Shown here piece by piece: positions 7,400 to 18,980 of a stretch of DNA of 64,000 nucleotides; positions within the stretch are counted from its first letter, which is position 1; each line of letters begins with the position of its first letter. The stretch spans positions 1-64,000 of the forward strand of contig VFJZ01000020.1 of NCBI GenBank assembly GCA_009885805.1. Reading direction: 5' to 3'. Both the position numbers and the translations under genes were made by a program. This stretch comes from Actinomycetota bacterium (lineage in GTDB: Bacteria > Actinomycetota > Thermoleophilia > Gaiellales > F1-60-MAGs149). The notes beneath the pieces are model-generated. The model saw nothing but the letters and a program-made list of their open reading frames with translations, was not told the DNA's origin and did no database searches.

Positions 7400-7738
7400 T
7401 CAGGTGGCGGCTTCGCGGATCACGTAGAACTTGCGCACGGCCGTCGGCTGGTCCCAGACGAGTGGCGTGCCCTTCGCGATCGCGAATGCCTCGCCGGGTC
7501 CGAACTCCTGCGCGGTGCCGTCGGGGCTGCGGAGGATCAGGCGTCCCTCGATCAGGACGCAGACCTCGTCGACCGGATAGGCGGCGATCTCCTCGCGGAA
7601 CGGTTCGGCGTACCACGTGCCGGCGCTGAGGCCGTCGCCGAGCGGTGCGGCTTCGTGAGTGCGGGTCATCGTCGCGCCCTCGGGCACGAGTGGAGCGCTG
7701 ACGAGTGCGGCTGGGTCGATGCGGGAGATGCCGGTCAT
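7400..7738 (-). CDS. Cupin-domain protein
   Basis: A 112-aa single-domain cupin with the two beta-barrel motifs in EEIAAYPVDEVCVLIEGRLIL and FGPGEAFAIAKGTPLVWDQP. It resembles the cupin_3/EutQ-like group, often metal-binding, acting as a small isomerase, hydrolase or sensor. It is first in the operon with the unknown protein and the SDR, and divergent from rpsL. ATG 7738 is supported by the TATCGT hexamer 7 nt upstream; longer in-frame extensions run into the rpsL leader. Confidence 0.78.
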   Translation of the reverse strand: MTGISRIDPAALVSAPLVPEGATMTRTHEAAPLGDGLSAGTWYAEPFREEIAAYPVDEVCVLIEGRLILRSPDGTAQEFGPGEAFAIAKGTPLVWDQPTAVRKFYVIREAAT

Positions 7739-7745
7739 GACCGGA

Positions 7746-7751
7746 ACGATA
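7746..7751 (-). promoter_or_regulatory. -10-like hexamer TATCGT of the cupin operon
   Basis: On the minus strand TATCGT ends exactly 7 nt before the ATG at 7738, with no Shine-Dalgarno. Predicted leaderless promoter facing away from rpsL. Confidence 0.5.
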
Positions 7752-7854
7752 CGCCAGCACCGATGACCCGGACGCTGACAAGCGCGCTCCCGCTCAGGTG
7801 CGGGCTGATCGGGTCGCGCCCCGCGGCCTGTGCGTCGTGCCTCCGCCTGCCATG

Positions 7855-7860
7855 TATACT
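7855..7860 (+). promoter_or_regulatory. Candidate -10 TATACT of the str-operon promoter
   Basis: TATACT is the best -10 in the 284-bp gap between the divergent cupin start (7738) and rpsL (8023). A second candidate TAGGAT lies at 7933-7938. No strong -35 is visible for either. The leader then carries two stem-loops (7974-8003) before the GAGAGAGG ribosome-binding site of rpsL. Confidence 0.4.
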
Positions 7861-7973
7861 CCGGCCCGGCGGGCCGTCCAGGCGGTTGCGTCGCGTGCTG
7901 CGCCATGTGCGGCGCGATTCCCTGCCCCCGGGTAGGATGCGCCCGCGGCTCGTGCGGCCGCAACCGTTTCTGA

Positions 7974-8003
7974 CGTCCGTCCACGGACGCGCGCCCCGCG
8001 CGC
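7974..8003 (+). promoter_or_regulatory. Two adjacent stem-loops in the rpsL leader
   Basis: CGTCCGT-CC-ACGGACG (7974-7989) is a perfect 7-bp inverted repeat with a 2-nt loop. It is followed by GCGCGC-CCC-GCGCGC (7989-8003), a 6-bp repeat sharing one base with the first. They lie 20-49 nt before the rpsL ATG and could form alternative RNA structures that control the str mRNA, for example by ribosomal-protein autoregulation. That role is inference. Confidence 0.4.
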
Positions 8004-8022
8004 GGCGCCCCGAGAGAGGTTC

Positions 8023-8391
<369 letters not shown>

Positions 8392-8393
8392 CC

Positions 8394-8864
8394 GTGCCAC
8401 GCCGAGCAGACATCGTTCCCCGGCCGCTGGTCGCCGACCCCGTCTACGGGTCGGAACTGGTCACGCAGGTGATCCGCCGCGTGATGCAAGACGGCAAGAA
8501 GTCGAGCGCCGAGGCGATCGTCTACGCCGCTCTGGAGAAGGTTGCCGAGACCTCCGGCCGTCCGGCCGTCGAGATGCTCGAGCAGGCGATCAAGTCCCTC
8601 ACCCCGGCGCTCGAGGTCCGCTCGCGCCGGGTCGGCGGTGCCAACTACCAGGTGCCGATCGAGGTGCCCGCGCGTCGCGCCCGCACGCTCGCGATTCGCT
8701 GGCTGATCGATTTCGCCCGGCAGCGACGCGAGAAGGAGATGGTCTCGAAGCTCGTCGGCGAGATCCTCGACGCCTGCAACCAGCAGGGCGGCGCCTTCAA
8801 GCGCAAGGACGACATCTACCGGATGGCGCAGGCAAACAGGGCCTTCGCGCATTACCGCTGGTAG
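8394..8864 (+). CDS. rpsG: Ribosomal protein S7
   Basis: A 156-aa primary 16S rRNA binder organising the head of the 30S subunit. Typical start [11 protein letters not shown] and conserved [23 protein letters not shown] start only 2 nt after the rpsL stop, so it is coupled. Normal length. Confidence 0.98.
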   Translation: MPRRADIVPRPLVADPVYGSELVTQVIRRVMQDGKKSSAEAIVYAALEKVAETSGRPAVEMLEQAIKSLTPALEVRSRRVGGANYQVPIEVPARRARTLAIRWLIDFARQRREKEMVSKLVGEILDACNQQGGAFKRKDDIYRMAQANRAFAHYRW

Positions 8865-8884
8865 CGGGAGCGGATCGAGTAGCC

Positions 8885-10990
8885 ATGCCCGTCGTTGAAT
8901 CTCAGACTTCGAGTGCCGTCCCGAAGCCGGACCAGCTCGACCGTGTCCGCAACATCGGGATCATGGCGCACATCGATGCCGGCAAGACGACCGCGACCGA
9001 GCGGATCCTCTACTACACCGGCCGCACCCACAAGCTCGGCGAGGTGCACGAGGGCGCTGCGACGATGGACTGGATGGTCCAGGAGCAGGAGCGCGGCATC
9101 ACGATCACGTCCGCCGCGACGACCGCCTTCTGGCAGGGCTATCGAATCAACATCATCGATACGCCCGGACACGTGGACTTCACGGTCGAGGTGGAGCGGT
9201 CGTTGCGTGTGCTCGACGGTGCCGTCGCGTTGTTCGACTCCGTCGCCGGTGTGCAGCCACAGTCCGAGACAGTCTGGCGCCAGGCCGACAAGTACGCCGT
9301 GCCGCGCATCGCGTTCGTCAACAAGATGGATCGCGTCGGTGCCGACTACTTCAACGCCATGAAGACGATGGTCGACCGCCTCGGCGCGCGGCCGGTCGCC
9401 TTGCACGTGCCGATCGGCGCCGAGGAGGGCTTCGAGGGCGTCGTCGATCTCGTCCGCATGAAGACCGTCCGCTACGTCGACTCGCTCGGCATGACGTGGG
9501 AGGAAGAGGAGCCGACCGGCGAGCTTGCCGCGTTGGCGGCGAAGTACCGCCACGACCTGATCGAGGCGGTCGCCGACCACGACGAGGACATCATGGTGGC
9601 GTTCCTCGACGATGCCCCGGTCTCGGAGGAGGCGCTGAAGGCCGCGATCCGCGCCGCCACCCTCGACCTCTCGATCACGCCGGTGCTGTGCGGCTCGGCC
9701 TTCAAGAACAAGGGCGTGCAGCCGCTGCTCGATGCGATCATCGACTACCTGCCATCGCCGCTCGACGTGCCGCCTGTGACGGGCATCGTCCCGCGGAGCG
9801 GGGCGGAGGAGCCGCGCGAGCCGACGCTCGACGCGCCGTTCGCGGCGCTCGCGTTCAAGGTCATGACCGACCCGTTCGTCGGCAAGCTGACGTACTTCCG
9901 GGTCTACTCCGGGTCGCTGAAGGCAGGCTCGGCGGTCTACAACGCCTCGTCGGACAAGAAGGAGCGGGTCGGCCGCATCCTCCAGATGCACGCCAACCAC
10001 CGTGAGGAGCGCGATGAGATCGGCGCGGGCGAGATCGCCGCCGCCGTCGGCCTCAAGTTCACCACGACCGGCGACACGTTGACGGCGCCCGACAAGCCGA
10101 TCCTGCTGGAGTCGATCGAGTTTCCGGAGCCGGTGATCGAGGTTGCCGTCGAGCCGCGGACGAAGTCCGACCAGGACAAGCTCGCCGCCGGCCTCGCGCG
10201 CCTCTCAGAGGAAGACCCGACCTTCCGCGTGAAGACGCATGAGGAGACGGGCCAGACGCTGATCGCCGGCATGGGCGAACTGCACCTCGAGATCATCGTC
10301 GACCGCCTGCTGCGCGAGTTCAAGGTCGACGCCAACGTCGGCAAGCCGCAGGTGGCCTACCGCGAGGCGATCCGGCGACCGGCGCTGAACGTGCGCGCGC
10401 GCTTCGTCCGCCAGACCGGCGGCCGCGGCCAGTTCGGCGACGTGATCATCAACCTCGAGCCGAACGAACCGGGTGGCGGCTACGAGTTCGTCTCGAAGAT
10501 CGTCGGCGGCTCGATCCCGCGCGAGTACGTCCCGGCGGTCGATCAGGGCATCCGCGAGGCGATGGAATCGGGCGTGCTCGCGGGCTTCCCGGTCGTCGAC
10601 ATCAAGATCACGCTCGTCGACGGCTCGTACCACGAGGTCGACTCCTCCGAGATGGCCTTCAAGATCGCCGGTTCGATGGCGTTCAAGGAGGGCATGCGGA
10701 AGGCAGGGCCGATGTTGCTCGAGCCCGTTTTCGCAGTCGAGGTGGTGACACCCGAGGAGTACATGGGCGACGTGATCGGCAACCTCAGCTCGCGACGCGG
10801 CCAGATCGAAGCGATGGAGCCGCGGGGTAATGCACAGGTGATCACCGCGCGCGTGCCACTCTCCGAGATGTTCGGCTACGCCACGGACGTCCGCTCGATG
10901 TCCCAGGGGCGCGCGACGTTCACGATGCAGTTCCTCCGTTACGAGGAAGTACCCAAGACTCTCGCCGAGTCGATCATCAAGCCCGACTAG
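8885..10990 (+). CDS. fusA: Translation elongation factor G
   Basis: A 701-aa GTPase driving translocation. P-loop AHIDAGKT at residues 28-35, switch [12 protein letters not shown]3 DTPGHVDF and G4 [11 protein letters not shown], followed by domains II-V of usual length. Twenty nt after rpsG. The start ATG 8885 gives a slightly extended N-terminus before the G domain. Confidence 0.98.
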   Translation: MPVVESQTSSAVPKPDQLDRVRNIGIMAHIDAGKTTATERILYYTGRTHKLGEVHEGAATMDWMVQEQERGITITSAATTAFWQGYRINIIDTPGHVDFTVEVERSLRVLDGAVALFDSVAGVQPQSETVWRQADKYAVPRIAFVNKMDRVGADYFNAMKTMVDRLGARPVALHVPIGAEEGFEGVVDLVRMKTVRYVDSLGMTWEEEEPTGELAALAAKYRHDLIEAVADHDEDIMVAFLDDAPVSEEALKAAIRAATLDLSITPVLCGSAFKNKGVQPLLDAIIDYLPSPLDVPPVTGIVPRSGAEEPREPTLDAPFAALAFKVMTDPFVGKLTYFRVYSGSLKAGSAVYNASSDKKERVGRILQMHANHREERDEIGAGEIAAAVGLKFTTTGDTLTAPDKPILLESIEFPEPVIEVAVEPRTKSDQDKLAAGLARLSEEDPTFRVKTHEETGQTLIAGMGELHLEIIVDRLLREFKVDANVGKPQVAYREAIRRPALNVRARFVRQTGGRGQFGDVIINLEPNEPGGGYEFVSKIVGGSIPREYVPAVDQGIREAMESGVLAGFPVVDIKITLVDGSYHEVDSSEMAFKIAGSMAFKEGMRKAGPMLLEPVFAVEVVTPEEYMGDVIGNLSSRRGQIEAMEPRGNAQVITARVPLSEMFGYATDVRSMSQGRATFTMQFLRYEEVPKTLAESIIKPD

Positions 10991-11034
10991 CGCACAGGAA
11001 TCGGAACTCAGGACCGAAGGAAGGATCGGAGCAG

Positions 11035-12222
<1,188 letters not shown>

Positions 12223-12227
12223 CTCAC

Positions 12228-12536
12228 GTGGCGCAGCAGAAAATCCGCATCCGACTCAAGGGGTACGACCACTCCCAGCTCGACCAGTCTGCGAAGCAGA
12301 TCGTCGAGACGGCTACGCGGACCGGGGCGACCATTTCCGGCCCCGTACCGCTGCCCACGGAGAAGAACGTCTACTGCGTGATCCGCGGCCCGTTCGTGGA
12401 CAAGGATTCGCGCGAGCACTTCGAGATCCGCACGCACAAGCGGCTGATCGACATCCACTCCCCGACACCGAAGACGGTCGACGCGCTGATGCGCCTCGAC
12501 CTTCCCGCCGGCGTCGACATCGAGATCAAGCTCTGA
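12228..12536 (+). CDS. rpsJ: Ribosomal protein S10 (NusE)
   Basis: A 102-aa protein of the 30S head, also the NusE antitermination partner. It has [17 protein letters not shown] and the conserved [23 protein letters not shown] start 5 nt after tuf, so the S10 block directly continues the str block without room for a separate promoter. Confidence 0.98.
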   Translation: MAQQKIRIRLKGYDHSQLDQSAKQIVETATRTGATISGPVPLPTEKNVYCVIRGPFVDKDSREHFEIRTHKRLIDIHSPTPKTVDALMRLDLPAGVDIEIKL

Positions 12537-12546
12537 GACTGACGAC

Positions 12547-13161
12547 GTGAAGGCGATCATCGGCAAGAAGGTGGGGATGACCCAACTGTTCACCGAAGAC
12601 GGTGCCGTCGTGGCCGTCACGGTGATCGAGGCTGGTCCGTGCCCGGTGGTACAGGTCAAGACCGGTGCGGCGAACGGCTACGACGCCGTGCAGCTCGCCT
12701 ATGGCGAGTCGAAGCCGAAGCACCTGACGAAGCCGGAGACCGGCCATCTCGCGAAGGCGGGCCTCGGACCTCACCGCCACCTCAGGGAGTTCCGCGGTCC
12801 GACCGACCTCGCGGTCGGCGACCTCGTCACCGTCGAGGCCTTCGGTCCCGGCGACCACATCAAGGTGACCGGCACGTCGCGCGGTAAGGGCTTCGCGGGC
12901 ACCATCAAGCGCCACAACTTCAAGCGCGGTCCCGTCAGCCACGGTTCGCACAACGTCCGCGCGCCGGGCTCGATCGGCCAGTCCGCGTGGCCGGCCCGTG
13001 TCTGGAAGGGCATGCGCATGTCGGGCCGGATGGGCAACGAACAGGTCACGCAGCGAGGCCTGGTCGTGGTCGACGCCGATCCGACGCGCAACCTGCTGCT
13101 CGTCTCGGGTGCCGTTCCCGGCGCCCCCGGCAGCCTCGTCTACGTGCGAGAGGACCGCTGA
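12547..13161 (+). CDS. rplC: Ribosomal protein L3
   Basis: A 204-aa protein near the peptidyl-transferase centre. GTG start; recognisable KVGMTQLF at the N-terminus, [21 protein letters not shown] and the basic [12 protein letters not shown] loop. Overlaps rplD by 1 nt. Confidence 0.97.
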   Translation: MKAIIGKKVGMTQLFTEDGAVVAVTVIEAGPCPVVQVKTGAANGYDAVQLAYGESKPKHLTKPETGHLAKAGLGPHRHLREFRGPTDLAVGDLVTVEAFGPGDHIKVTGTSRGKGFAGTIKRHNFKRGPVSHGSHNVRAPGSIGQSAWPARVWKGMRMSGRMGNEQVTQRGLVVVDADPTRNLLLVSGAVPGAPGSLVYVREDR

Positions 13162-13844
13162 TGGCGCTGAAGGCACCGATCGTGGGGGCGAAGGGCAACG
13201 CGACACTCGAGGAGTCGGTGTTCGGCGTCGCCGTCAGCACCGCACTGCTACACGAGATGGTCAAGGCCGAGCAGAGCTGGCGACGCCAGGGGACGCACTC
13301 GACCAAGACCCGCGGCGAGGTCGCCGGCGGCCGCGCGAAGCCGTTCCGTCAGAAGGGCACCGGCCGGGCGCGCCAGGGTACGACGCGCGCCTCCCAGCAC
13401 GTCGGCGGCGGCACGACGTTCGGTCCGCAGCCGCGCTCGTACGCGCTCAAGGTCAATCGCAAGGCGTACCGCAAGGCGCGCTGCATGGCGCTGTCGTTGC
13501 ACCACGATGCCAAGTCGCTGGGCGTCTTCGACGGCCGGTTCGACGAGCACTCGACGAAGGCCGCTCTCGCCCTGCTCGCGCCGTGGCGCGCCGACCGGCC
13601 ACTGGTCGTGCTGGTGGACGAGACCGAAGATGCGGCCGCCTACTCGTTCCGCAACCTGCCGAAGACGATCGTCCTGACCGTCGACGAGATGGGTGTGGAA
13701 GCGTTGCTCTGGGCGCGCTCACTGCTCGTCTCGAAGATCGCGCTCGAGCGCCTGCATCACGTGTTCGGCGATCGGGCACCGGTGCCCGTCGGCGTCGCGG
13801 CCGAGTCTGGCGACGATGGCGACACGGAGGACTCCGAGGCATGA
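13161..13844 (+). CDS. rplD: Ribosomal protein L4
   Basis: A 227-aa protein lining the exit tunnel, and in many bacteria the autogenous regulator of the S10 operon. Extended-loop motif KTRGEVAGGRAKPFRQKGTGRARQG is clear. Acidic C-terminus ([12 protein letters not shown]), slightly longer than usual. ATG 13161 overlaps the rplC stop, and the stop overlaps rplW by 4 nt. Confidence 0.97.
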   Translation: MALKAPIVGAKGNATLEESVFGVAVSTALLHEMVKAEQSWRRQGTHSTKTRGEVAGGRAKPFRQKGTGRARQGTTRASQHVGGGTTFGPQPRSYALKVNRKAYRKARCMALSLHHDAKSLGVFDGRFDEHSTKAALALLAPWRADRPLVVLVDETEDAAAYSFRNLPKTIVLTVDEMGVEALLWARSLLVSKIALERLHHVFGDRAPVPVGVAAESGDDGDTEDSEA

Positions 13845-14143
13845 GTTCGACCACGCAGCACGCACGGGGCGTCATCATCGCTCCCGTCTGGACCGAGAAG
13901 TCAGCGGCCCAGATCGAGGACAACCACTACACCTTCCGGGTCGCCGACGCCGCGCACAAGACCCAGGTGAAGCAGGCCGTCGAGGAGATCTGGGGCGTCC
14001 GCGTGACCGCTGTCCGCATCATCAACGTTCGCCCGAAGCCGAAGCGGCGCGGCATCTTCCGTGGCCACCGGCCCGGGTTCAAGAAGGCCGTCGTGACGCT
14101 CGCGCCCGGTGACAAGATCACGCTGCTCGAGGGGATGATCTGA
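13841..14143 (+). CDS. rplW: Ribosomal protein L23
   Basis: A 100-aa protein at the tunnel exit, docking site for trigger factor and SRP. Motifs [18 protein letters not shown] and [12 protein letters not shown] 13841 overlaps the rplD stop by 4 nt and its own stop overlaps rplB by 1 nt. Confidence 0.97.
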   Translation: MSSTTQHARGVIIAPVWTEKSAAQIEDNHYTFRVADAAHKTQVKQAVEEIWGVRVTAVRIINVRPKPKRRGIFRGHRPGFKKAVVTLAPGDKITLLEGMI

Positions 14144-14985
14144 TGGGTGTTCGTCCGTACAAGCCGACCTCGCCCGGACGCCGGTTCATGACCGTCTCGG
14201 ACTTCGAGGACATCACGCGCTCCGAGCCCGAGAAGAGCCTGCTGGCGCCGGTGCATCGCACGGGCGGCCGCAACAACAACGGCCGCATCACGACCCGTCA
14301 TCAAGGCGGCGGGCACAAGCGCCGCTACCGGATCATCGACTTCAAGCGCCTCAAGGATGGCGTGCCCGCCAAGGTCGCCTCGATCGAGTACGACCCGAAC
14401 CGCTCGGCGCGCATCGCCCTCCTGCACTACGCCGACGGTGCGAAGGCGTACATCCTCGCTCCCCAGAAGCTGTTCGTCGGCGACGAGGTGATGTCGGGCC
14501 CGGCCGCCGACATCCGTCCAGGCAACGCGCTGCCGCTCTCGGCAATCCCTGTAGGCGCGACGGTGCACGCGATCGAGTTGCGCCCCGGGCAGGGCGCGCG
14601 GATGGCCCGGTCGGCCGGCACCTCATCGCAGCTCGTTGCGAAGGAGGGTGGGATGGCGTTGATGCGACTCCCCTCCGGTGAGCTCAGGCGGGTGCCGGAA
14701 GCGTGCCGGGCGACGATCGGCAACGTCTCGAATCCGACGCACCAGAACGAGTCCAGTGGCAAGGCCGGCCGCTCGCGCTGGCTGGGCAAGCGCCCGTCCG
14801 TTCGCGGCACGGCGATGAATCCGGTCGACCACCCGCACGGCGGTGGCGAGGGCAAGACCAAGGGCACGCATCCGGTCACCCCGTGGGGTAAGCCGACGCT
14901 CGGTGCGCGGACACGTAACCAGAAGAAGGCCTCCTCCGCGGACATCGTGCGCGGGCGCAAGCGGGGCAAGGGTAGGAGCAGATGA
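14143..14985 (+). CDS. rplB: Ribosomal protein L2
   Basis: A 280-aa core 50S protein required for subunit association and peptidyl-transferase assembly. [22 protein letters not shown] near residue 44 and the catalytic-region [13 protein letters not shown] near 226 are intact. Overlaps rpsS by 4 nt. Confidence 0.98.
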   Translation: MGVRPYKPTSPGRRFMTVSDFEDITRSEPEKSLLAPVHRTGGRNNNGRITTRHQGGGHKRRYRIIDFKRLKDGVPAKVASIEYDPNRSARIALLHYADGAKAYILAPQKLFVGDEVMSGPAADIRPGNALPLSAIPVGATVHAIELRPGQGARMARSAGTSSQLVAKEGGMALMRLPSGELRRVPEACRATIGNVSNPTHQNESSGKAGRSRWLGKRPSVRGTAMNPVDHPHGGGEGKTKGTHPVTPWGKPTLGARTRNQKKASSADIVRGRKRGKGRSR

Positions 14986-15260
14986 GTAGATCCTCGAAGA
15001 AGGGCCCCTTCATCGACGCGCGTCTGCTCTCGCGGGTCGAGGCGCTCAACGCCACCCGTGAGAAGCGGATGCTCAAGACGTGGTCCCGCGCGTCGACCGT
15101 CTTCCCGGAGATGGTCGGGCACACGATTGCGGTCCACGACGGCCGCAAGCACGTGCCCGTGTTCATCTCCGAGTCGATGGTCGGCCACAAGCTCGGCGAG
15201 TTCGCGCCGACGCGGACCTATCGCGGCCACGCATCCGACAAGCAGTCGAAGCGACGCTAG
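14982..15260 (+). CDS. rpsS: Ribosomal protein S19
   Basis: A 92-aa 30S-head protein. [15 protein letters not shown] start, [27 protein letters not shown] and [16 protein letters not shown] are typical. rplV follows after 2 nt. Confidence 0.97.
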   Translation: MSRSSKKGPFIDARLLSRVEALNATREKRMLKTWSRASTVFPEMVGHTIAVHDGRKHVPVFISESMVGHKLGEFAPTRTYRGHASDKQSKRR

Positions 15261-15262
15261 AG

Positions 15263-15958
15263 ATGCCGCGCAGGTACGAAGAGACAGGGCTCGTCCGCGC
15301 TCACGCGAAGTGGGTGCGCACCTCCGCGCGCAAGGTGCGGATCGTGCTCGAGCACGTCCGCGGTTTGCCCGTCGCCGAGGCGCGCAACCAGTTGCGCTTC
15401 GCGACCCGTCACGCCGCGCAGGACATCTCGAAGGTGCTGGAGTCGGCGATCGCGAACGCGGTCAACAACCACGGCCTCGATGAGGGCTCGCTGATCATCC
15501 ACGAGGCCTTCGCCGACGAGGGCGTGACGATGAAGCGGTGGCAGCCGCGCGCCCGCGGGCGCGCAATGCGGATCCGCAAGCGGACGGCGCACATCACGAT
15601 CCTGCTGCGCGCCGAGGGCGTTGCCCTGCCGACCGCGGCCGCGAAGGCGACGAAGGCGGCTCCAGCTGCGAAGAGCGCGCCTGAGAAGGCCGCGCCCGCA
15701 GAGGCTGCACCCGCGAAGGCGGCGCCGGCGAAGGCCGCCGCGCCGAAGCCCAAGCCGAAGCCGAAGGCCGCAAAGGCGGTCGTCGAGGCGGTCGAGGCGG
15801 TCGAGGTCGTTGAGCCGGTCGTCGCGACGGAGCCGGCAGCGGAGCCGGAGGCTGAGGCCGCTCCGAAGCCGAAGCGAACGCGTAAGCCGAAGGCCGCTGC
15901 CGCGGAGCCCGCGGCCGAGCCAGAGGCCAGATCCATTCCCGAAGGTGAGGAGGCCTGA
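15263..15958 (+). CDS. rplV: Ribosomal protein L22 with a long Ala/Pro/Lys/Glu C-terminal tail
   Basis: A 231-aa protein; the L22 fold occupies residues 1 to about 118 ([44 protein letters not shown]). The remaining ~110 residues are low complexity. A basic AKAAPAK-type stretch with PKPKPKPK comes first, then acidic [13 protein letters not shown], then another KPKRTRKPK basic patch and a final acidic end. Ordinary L22 is about 110 aa. The tail resembles histone-H1-like repeats and matches the style of the S17 head and S3 tail nearby. ATG 15263; stop overlaps rpsC by 1 nt. Confidence 0.95.
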   Translation: MPRRYEETGLVRAHAKWVRTSARKVRIVLEHVRGLPVAEARNQLRFATRHAAQDISKVLESAIANAVNNHGLDEGSLIIHEAFADEGVTMKRWQPRARGRAMRIRKRTAHITILLRAEGVALPTAAAKATKAAPAAKSAPEKAAPAEAAPAKAAPAKAAAPKPKPKPKAAKAVVEAVEAVEVVEPVVATEPAAEPEAEAAPKPKRTRKPKAAAAEPAAEPEARSIPEGEEA

Positions 15959-17022
15959 TGGGGCAGAAGGTGCACCCCGGCGGACTTCGCGTCGGGATCA
16001 TTCATGACTGGAAGTCGAACTGGTACACGGACAAGGAGTTCGCCCGGTACCTGCACGAAGATCTCGCGATCCGCGACCACATCTACGGTCGCCTCTCGCA
16101 CGCAGGCCTGTCGGACATCCACATCCGCAAGGACTCGCAGAAGATCACGATCGACATCTACACGGCCCGACCCGGCATCGTGATCGGGAAGTCGGGGTCC
16201 GAGGTCGATGCGTTGCGCAAGCACATCTATGCGATGACCGGTCGCGCTGTGCAGATCAACATCAACGAGATCAAGCGCCCGGAGCTCGACGCCAAGCTGA
16301 TGGCGCAGTCGGTGGCCGAGCAGCTGCAGAATCGGGTGTCGTTCCGGCGCGCGATGAAGCGGTCACTCGCCTCTGCCGTCCGCTCCGGCGCGATGGGCGT
16401 CAAGGTGAAGTGCGGCGGCCGCCTCGGCGGCACCGAGATGTCCCGGACCGAGCAGTACTCCGAGGGCCGGGTCCCGCTCCACACGCTGCGCGCAGATATC
16501 GACTACGGCTTCACGGAGGCGCGCACCGGCATGGGGCGCATCGGCGTGAAGGTGTGGATCAACAAGGGCGAGATCATGCCCGAGGGATACGAGCAGCAGG
16601 GAGCGCAGACCCGTCTCGGCGAGGTCGATGCGCGACGTCGGCGCTCCGGTGCCCGCGGCGCGATCATGGAGGAACTCGGGCCCGCACGGCCGCAGCGCCG
16701 TGGGCGTGGACCGGGTGGTCCCGGCGGTCCCGGCGGCCCTGGCGGCGCCGGTGGCGGCGATCGTCCGCGTGGCCGTGGGCCAGGCGGCGGTCCGGGTGGT
16801 CCGCGCGGCCGGGACGAGCGGCCTGTCCTGACGAACCAGGGCGGCCTCGGCCGGCGTGCGCGCCCCGCGGCAGAGCGTCCGGCCGTCGAACCCGAGGCGC
16901 AGACTCCGGTCGACGCGGCTCCGGTTGTCGAGGCTCCGATCGATGTGGCTCCGGCGGACCCGACTCCTGTTGCCGAGGCGGCTCCGGCCGAGTCGACGCC
17001 CGACGCGGGTGGTGACGACTGA
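15958..17022 (+). CDS. rpsC: Ribosomal protein S3 with Gly-rich and acidic C-terminal extension
   Basis: A 354-aa protein. Standard S3 core with the KH domain ([17 protein letters not shown]) and the C-terminal domain (TRADIDYG-type region at [17 protein letters not shown]) to about residue 220. It then carries ~130 extra residues: an Arg/Gly/Pro stretch made of GGP and RGRGPGG repeats, followed by an acidic Ala/Pro/Glu tail. The RGG-like part could contact mRNA or rRNA at the 30S entry site, where S3 sits (inference). Overlaps rplP by 1 nt. Confidence 0.95.
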   Translation: MGQKVHPGGLRVGIIHDWKSNWYTDKEFARYLHEDLAIRDHIYGRLSHAGLSDIHIRKDSQKITIDIYTARPGIVIGKSGSEVDALRKHIYAMTGRAVQININEIKRPELDAKLMAQSVAEQLQNRVSFRRAMKRSLASAVRSGAMGVKVKCGGRLGGTEMSRTEQYSEGRVPLHTLRADIDYGFTEARTGMGRIGVKVWINKGEIMPEGYEQQGAQTRLGEVDARRRRSGARGAIMEELGPARPQRRGRGPGGPGGPGGPGGAGGGDRPRGRGPGGGPGGPRGRDERPVLTNQGGLGRRARPAAERPAVEPEAQTPVDAAPVVEAPIDVAPADPTPVAEAAPAESTPDAGGDD

Positions 17023-17447
17023 TGCTGCTCCCGCGTAGGGTCAAGCACCGGCGCGTCTTCCGTGGGCGCCGCACCGGTCTCGCCAAGGGCGGCACGCGCG
17101 TCCACTTCGGCGAGTACGGGCTGAAGGCGATGGAGGAGGGGTGGATCACGGCGCGCCAGATCGAGGCGGCGCGTATCGCGATGACCCGTCACATCAAGCG
17201 CGGTGGCAAGGTCTGGATCAACATCTTCCCGGACAAGCCCGTCACGAAGAAGCCCCTCGAGACGCGGATGGGATCGGGCAAGGGTGCGCCGGAGTTCTGG
17301 GTCGCGGTCGTCAAGCCGGGCCGCGTCATGTTCGAACTCGCCGGCGTGCCGGAACCACTTGCGCGCGAGGCGATCCGCCTCGCAGCGCAGAAGCTGCCGA
17401 TCCGCTGCAAGTTCGTGATGCGGGAGGGCGATCTCTTTGAAGGCTAG
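17022..17447 (+). CDS. rplP: Ribosomal protein L16
   Basis: A 141-aa protein near the A-site tRNA elbow. [17 protein letters not shown] start, [23 protein letters not shown] and the conserved [20 protein letters not shown] loop. Overlaps rpmC by 11 nt. Confidence 0.97.
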   Translation: MLLPRRVKHRRVFRGRRTGLAKGGTRVHFGEYGLKAMEEGWITARQIEAARIAMTRHIKRGGKVWINIFPDKPVTKKPLETRMGSGKGAPEFWVAVVKPGRVMFELAGVPEPLAREAIRLAAQKLPIRCKFVMREGDLFEG

Positions 17448-17640
17448 TGAAGTGCGCGGCCTGAACGTCGACGACGTCACCCGCAAGCTCGCGGAGGCCC
17501 GCGAGGAACTTTTCAATCTGCGTTTCCAGCACGCCACCGGCGCACTGGAGAACACCGCGCGCATCTCGGCCGTCCGTCGTGACGTCGCGCGGCTGCTGAC
17601 GATCCAGCGCGAGAGCGCCGAGGAGACGACCGATGGCTGA
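17437..17640 (+). CDS. rpmC: Ribosomal protein L29
   Basis: A 67-aa two-helix protein at the tunnel exit ([18 protein letters not shown] [24 protein letters not shown]). The start is TTG 17437, inside the rplP end, with GGAGG about 9 nt upstream; GTG 17452 would cut the conserved first residues. Overlaps rpsQ by 8 nt. Confidence 0.93.
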   Translation: MKASEVRGLNVDDVTRKLAEAREELFNLRFQHATGALENTARISAVRRDVARLLTIQRESAEETTDG

Positions 17641-18268
17641 CGAGACGACTGACGAGGGTATGGAGCCCGCGGCCGAGGCCGAGGCGCCCACCCCCGAAGC
17701 GCCCGCGGCCGAGGCGAAGCCGAAGCGGACCCGCGCGCCGAAGGCGAAGGCACCGGTCGAGGAGGCCGCTCCGGTCGAGGAGACCGCTCCGGTCGAGGAG
17801 ACCGCTCCGGTCGCCGAGGCTGAGGCTGTCGAGGACGCTGTGCCCGTCGAAGCCGCCGCGCCCGAGGTGCCTGCGGAGCCCGAGGCCGTTGCCGAGGCGC
17901 CTGCACCGAAGACCCGGAAGGCGCCCGCGAAGACTGCCAAGAAGGTCACGAAGAAGAAGGAGTCGGCTCCAAAGAAGGAGCGCGGTACCTACGTCCGCAC
18001 GCCGGCCGAGCCCAGTCAGCCAGGTCGCCGCAAGGAGCGCCGCGGCGTCGTCGTGTCCTCGAAGGAGGACAAGACGATCACGGTGCGCGTCGACGTGATG
18101 ATGGCGCACCCGAAGTACAAGAAGATCATGCGCCGATCGGTGAAGCTGCGCGCACACGACGAGCAGAACACGGCCGGCGTCGGTGACGTCGTCCGCGTCG
18201 TCGAGTGCCGGCCGCTGTCGAAGTCGAAGCGCTGGCGTCTGGTCGAGATCGTCGAGGTGGCACAGTGA
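17633..18268 (+). CDS. rpsQ: Ribosomal protein S17 with a ~125-residue N-terminal extension
   Basis: A 211-aa protein in which only the last ~80 residues are S17 ([55 protein letters not shown]). The first ~125 residues are Ala/Pro/Glu-rich with tandem APVEET units, then a Lys-rich [16 protein letters not shown] hinge. Ordinary S17 is 80-90 aa. The coding overlap with rpmC and the lack of an internal start with a ribosome-binding site near the core argue that the extension is translated. Confidence 0.93.
   Translation: MADETTDEGMEPAAEAEAPTPEAPAAEAKPKRTRAPKAKAPVEEAAPVEETAPVEETAPVAEAEAVEDAVPVEAAAPEVPAEPEAVAEAPAPKTRKAPAKTAKKVTKKKESAPKKERGTYVRTPAEPSQPGRRKERRGVVVSSKEDKTITVRVDVMMAHPKYKKIMRRSVKLRAHDEQNTAGVGDVVRVVECRPLSKSKRWRLVEIVEVAQ
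17753..17824 (+). repeat. Tandem 18-bp repeat inside rpsQ
   Basis: Units begin CCGGTCGAGG at 17753, 17771 and 17789, with a diverged fourth at 17807. They encode APVEE(A/T) repeats in the S17 N-terminal extension and would allow length change by slippage. Confidence 0.85.
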
Positions 18269-18633
18269 TCCAGCAGGAGTCCCGTGTTCGGGTCGCCGAC
18301 AACACCGGCGCCCGCGAGTTGCTCTGCATCCGCGTCCGCGGCGGCTCCCATCGCCGCTACGCACGGGTCGGCGACGTGATCGTCGCCGCGGTCAAGCAGG
18401 CGACGCCGAACGGCACCGTCAAGAAGGGCGAGGTCGTGCAGGCCGTCATCGTTCGTACGAAGAAGGCGCACCACCGCAGTGACGGCACCTACATCGCGTT
18501 CGACGACAACGCCGCGGTCATCATCGATCCGGCCAAGAACCCGCGAGGCACGCGCATCTTCGGACCGGTCGCACGCGAACTGCGTGAGAAGAACTTCATG
18601 AAGATCGTCTCGCTCGCCCCGGAGGTGCTGTGA
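18265..18633 (+). CDS. rplN: Ribosomal protein L14
   Basis: A 122-aa protein at the subunit interface. Motifs [23 protein letters not shown] and the C-terminal [31 protein letters not shown] 18265 overlaps the rpsQ stop (GTGA); the stop overlaps rplX. Confidence 0.97.
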   Translation: MIQQESRVRVADNTGARELLCIRVRGGSHRRYARVGDVIVAAVKQATPNGTVKKGEVVQAVIVRTKKAHHRSDGTYIAFDDNAAVIIDPAKNPRGTRIFGPVARELREKNFMKIVSLAPEVL

Positions 18634-18980
18634 TGGGGCTGAAGATCCGGCGCGGCGACACCGTCGAGGTCGTCACCGGCAAGGACCGTGGGCGCCGCGG
18701 CCGCGTGCTGGAGTCGCGCATCGAAGAGGGCCGCGTGATCGTCGAAGGCCGGAACCTCGCCAAGAAGCATGCGCGTTCGCGGCCCGTGCCCGGCTCGCGC
18801 GGGGCGCAGATGCTGCCCGGCGGCGTCCTCGACCTGGAGCAGCCGATCGAGCTCTCGAACCTGATGCTCGTCTGCCCGTCGTGCGACAAGCCGACCCGCG
18901 TCGGCCACACGACCATCGCCGACGGCACGAAGGTGCGGGTCTGCCGGCGCTGCAAGGCGCAGATCGGAGACGCGAGCTGA
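18633..18980 (+). CDS. rplX: Ribosomal protein L24 with C-terminal zinc ribbon
   Basis: A 115-aa assembly initiator of the 50S. N-terminal KOW motif ([18 protein letters not shown]), then VCPSC...VCRRC, two CxxC pairs near residues 80 and 105 forming a likely zinc ribbon. ATG 18633 is chosen at about 8 nt from GGAGG; GTG 18630 directly before it is possible. Overlaps the rplN stop and the rplE start by 1 nt each. Confidence 0.96.
   Translation: MGLKIRRGDTVEVVTGKDRGRRGRVLESRIEEGRVIVEGRNLAKKHARSRPVPGSRGAQMLPGGVLDLEQPIELSNLMLVCPSCDKPTRVGHTTIADGTKVRVCRRCKAQIGDAS

Noticed and set aside
15640..16007. Arg/Pro-rich reading frames opposite and alongside the L22 tail
   Set aside because: They are shadow frames of GC-rich low-complexity coding sequence; the L22 frame continues from a conserved core into rpsC with a 1-nt overlap.
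16710..16830. GGP-rich stretch in rpsC as a frameshift artefact
   Set aside because: The frame stays open through to a stop that overlaps the rplP start by 1 nt, and the acidic tail after it has the same style as L22 and S17.
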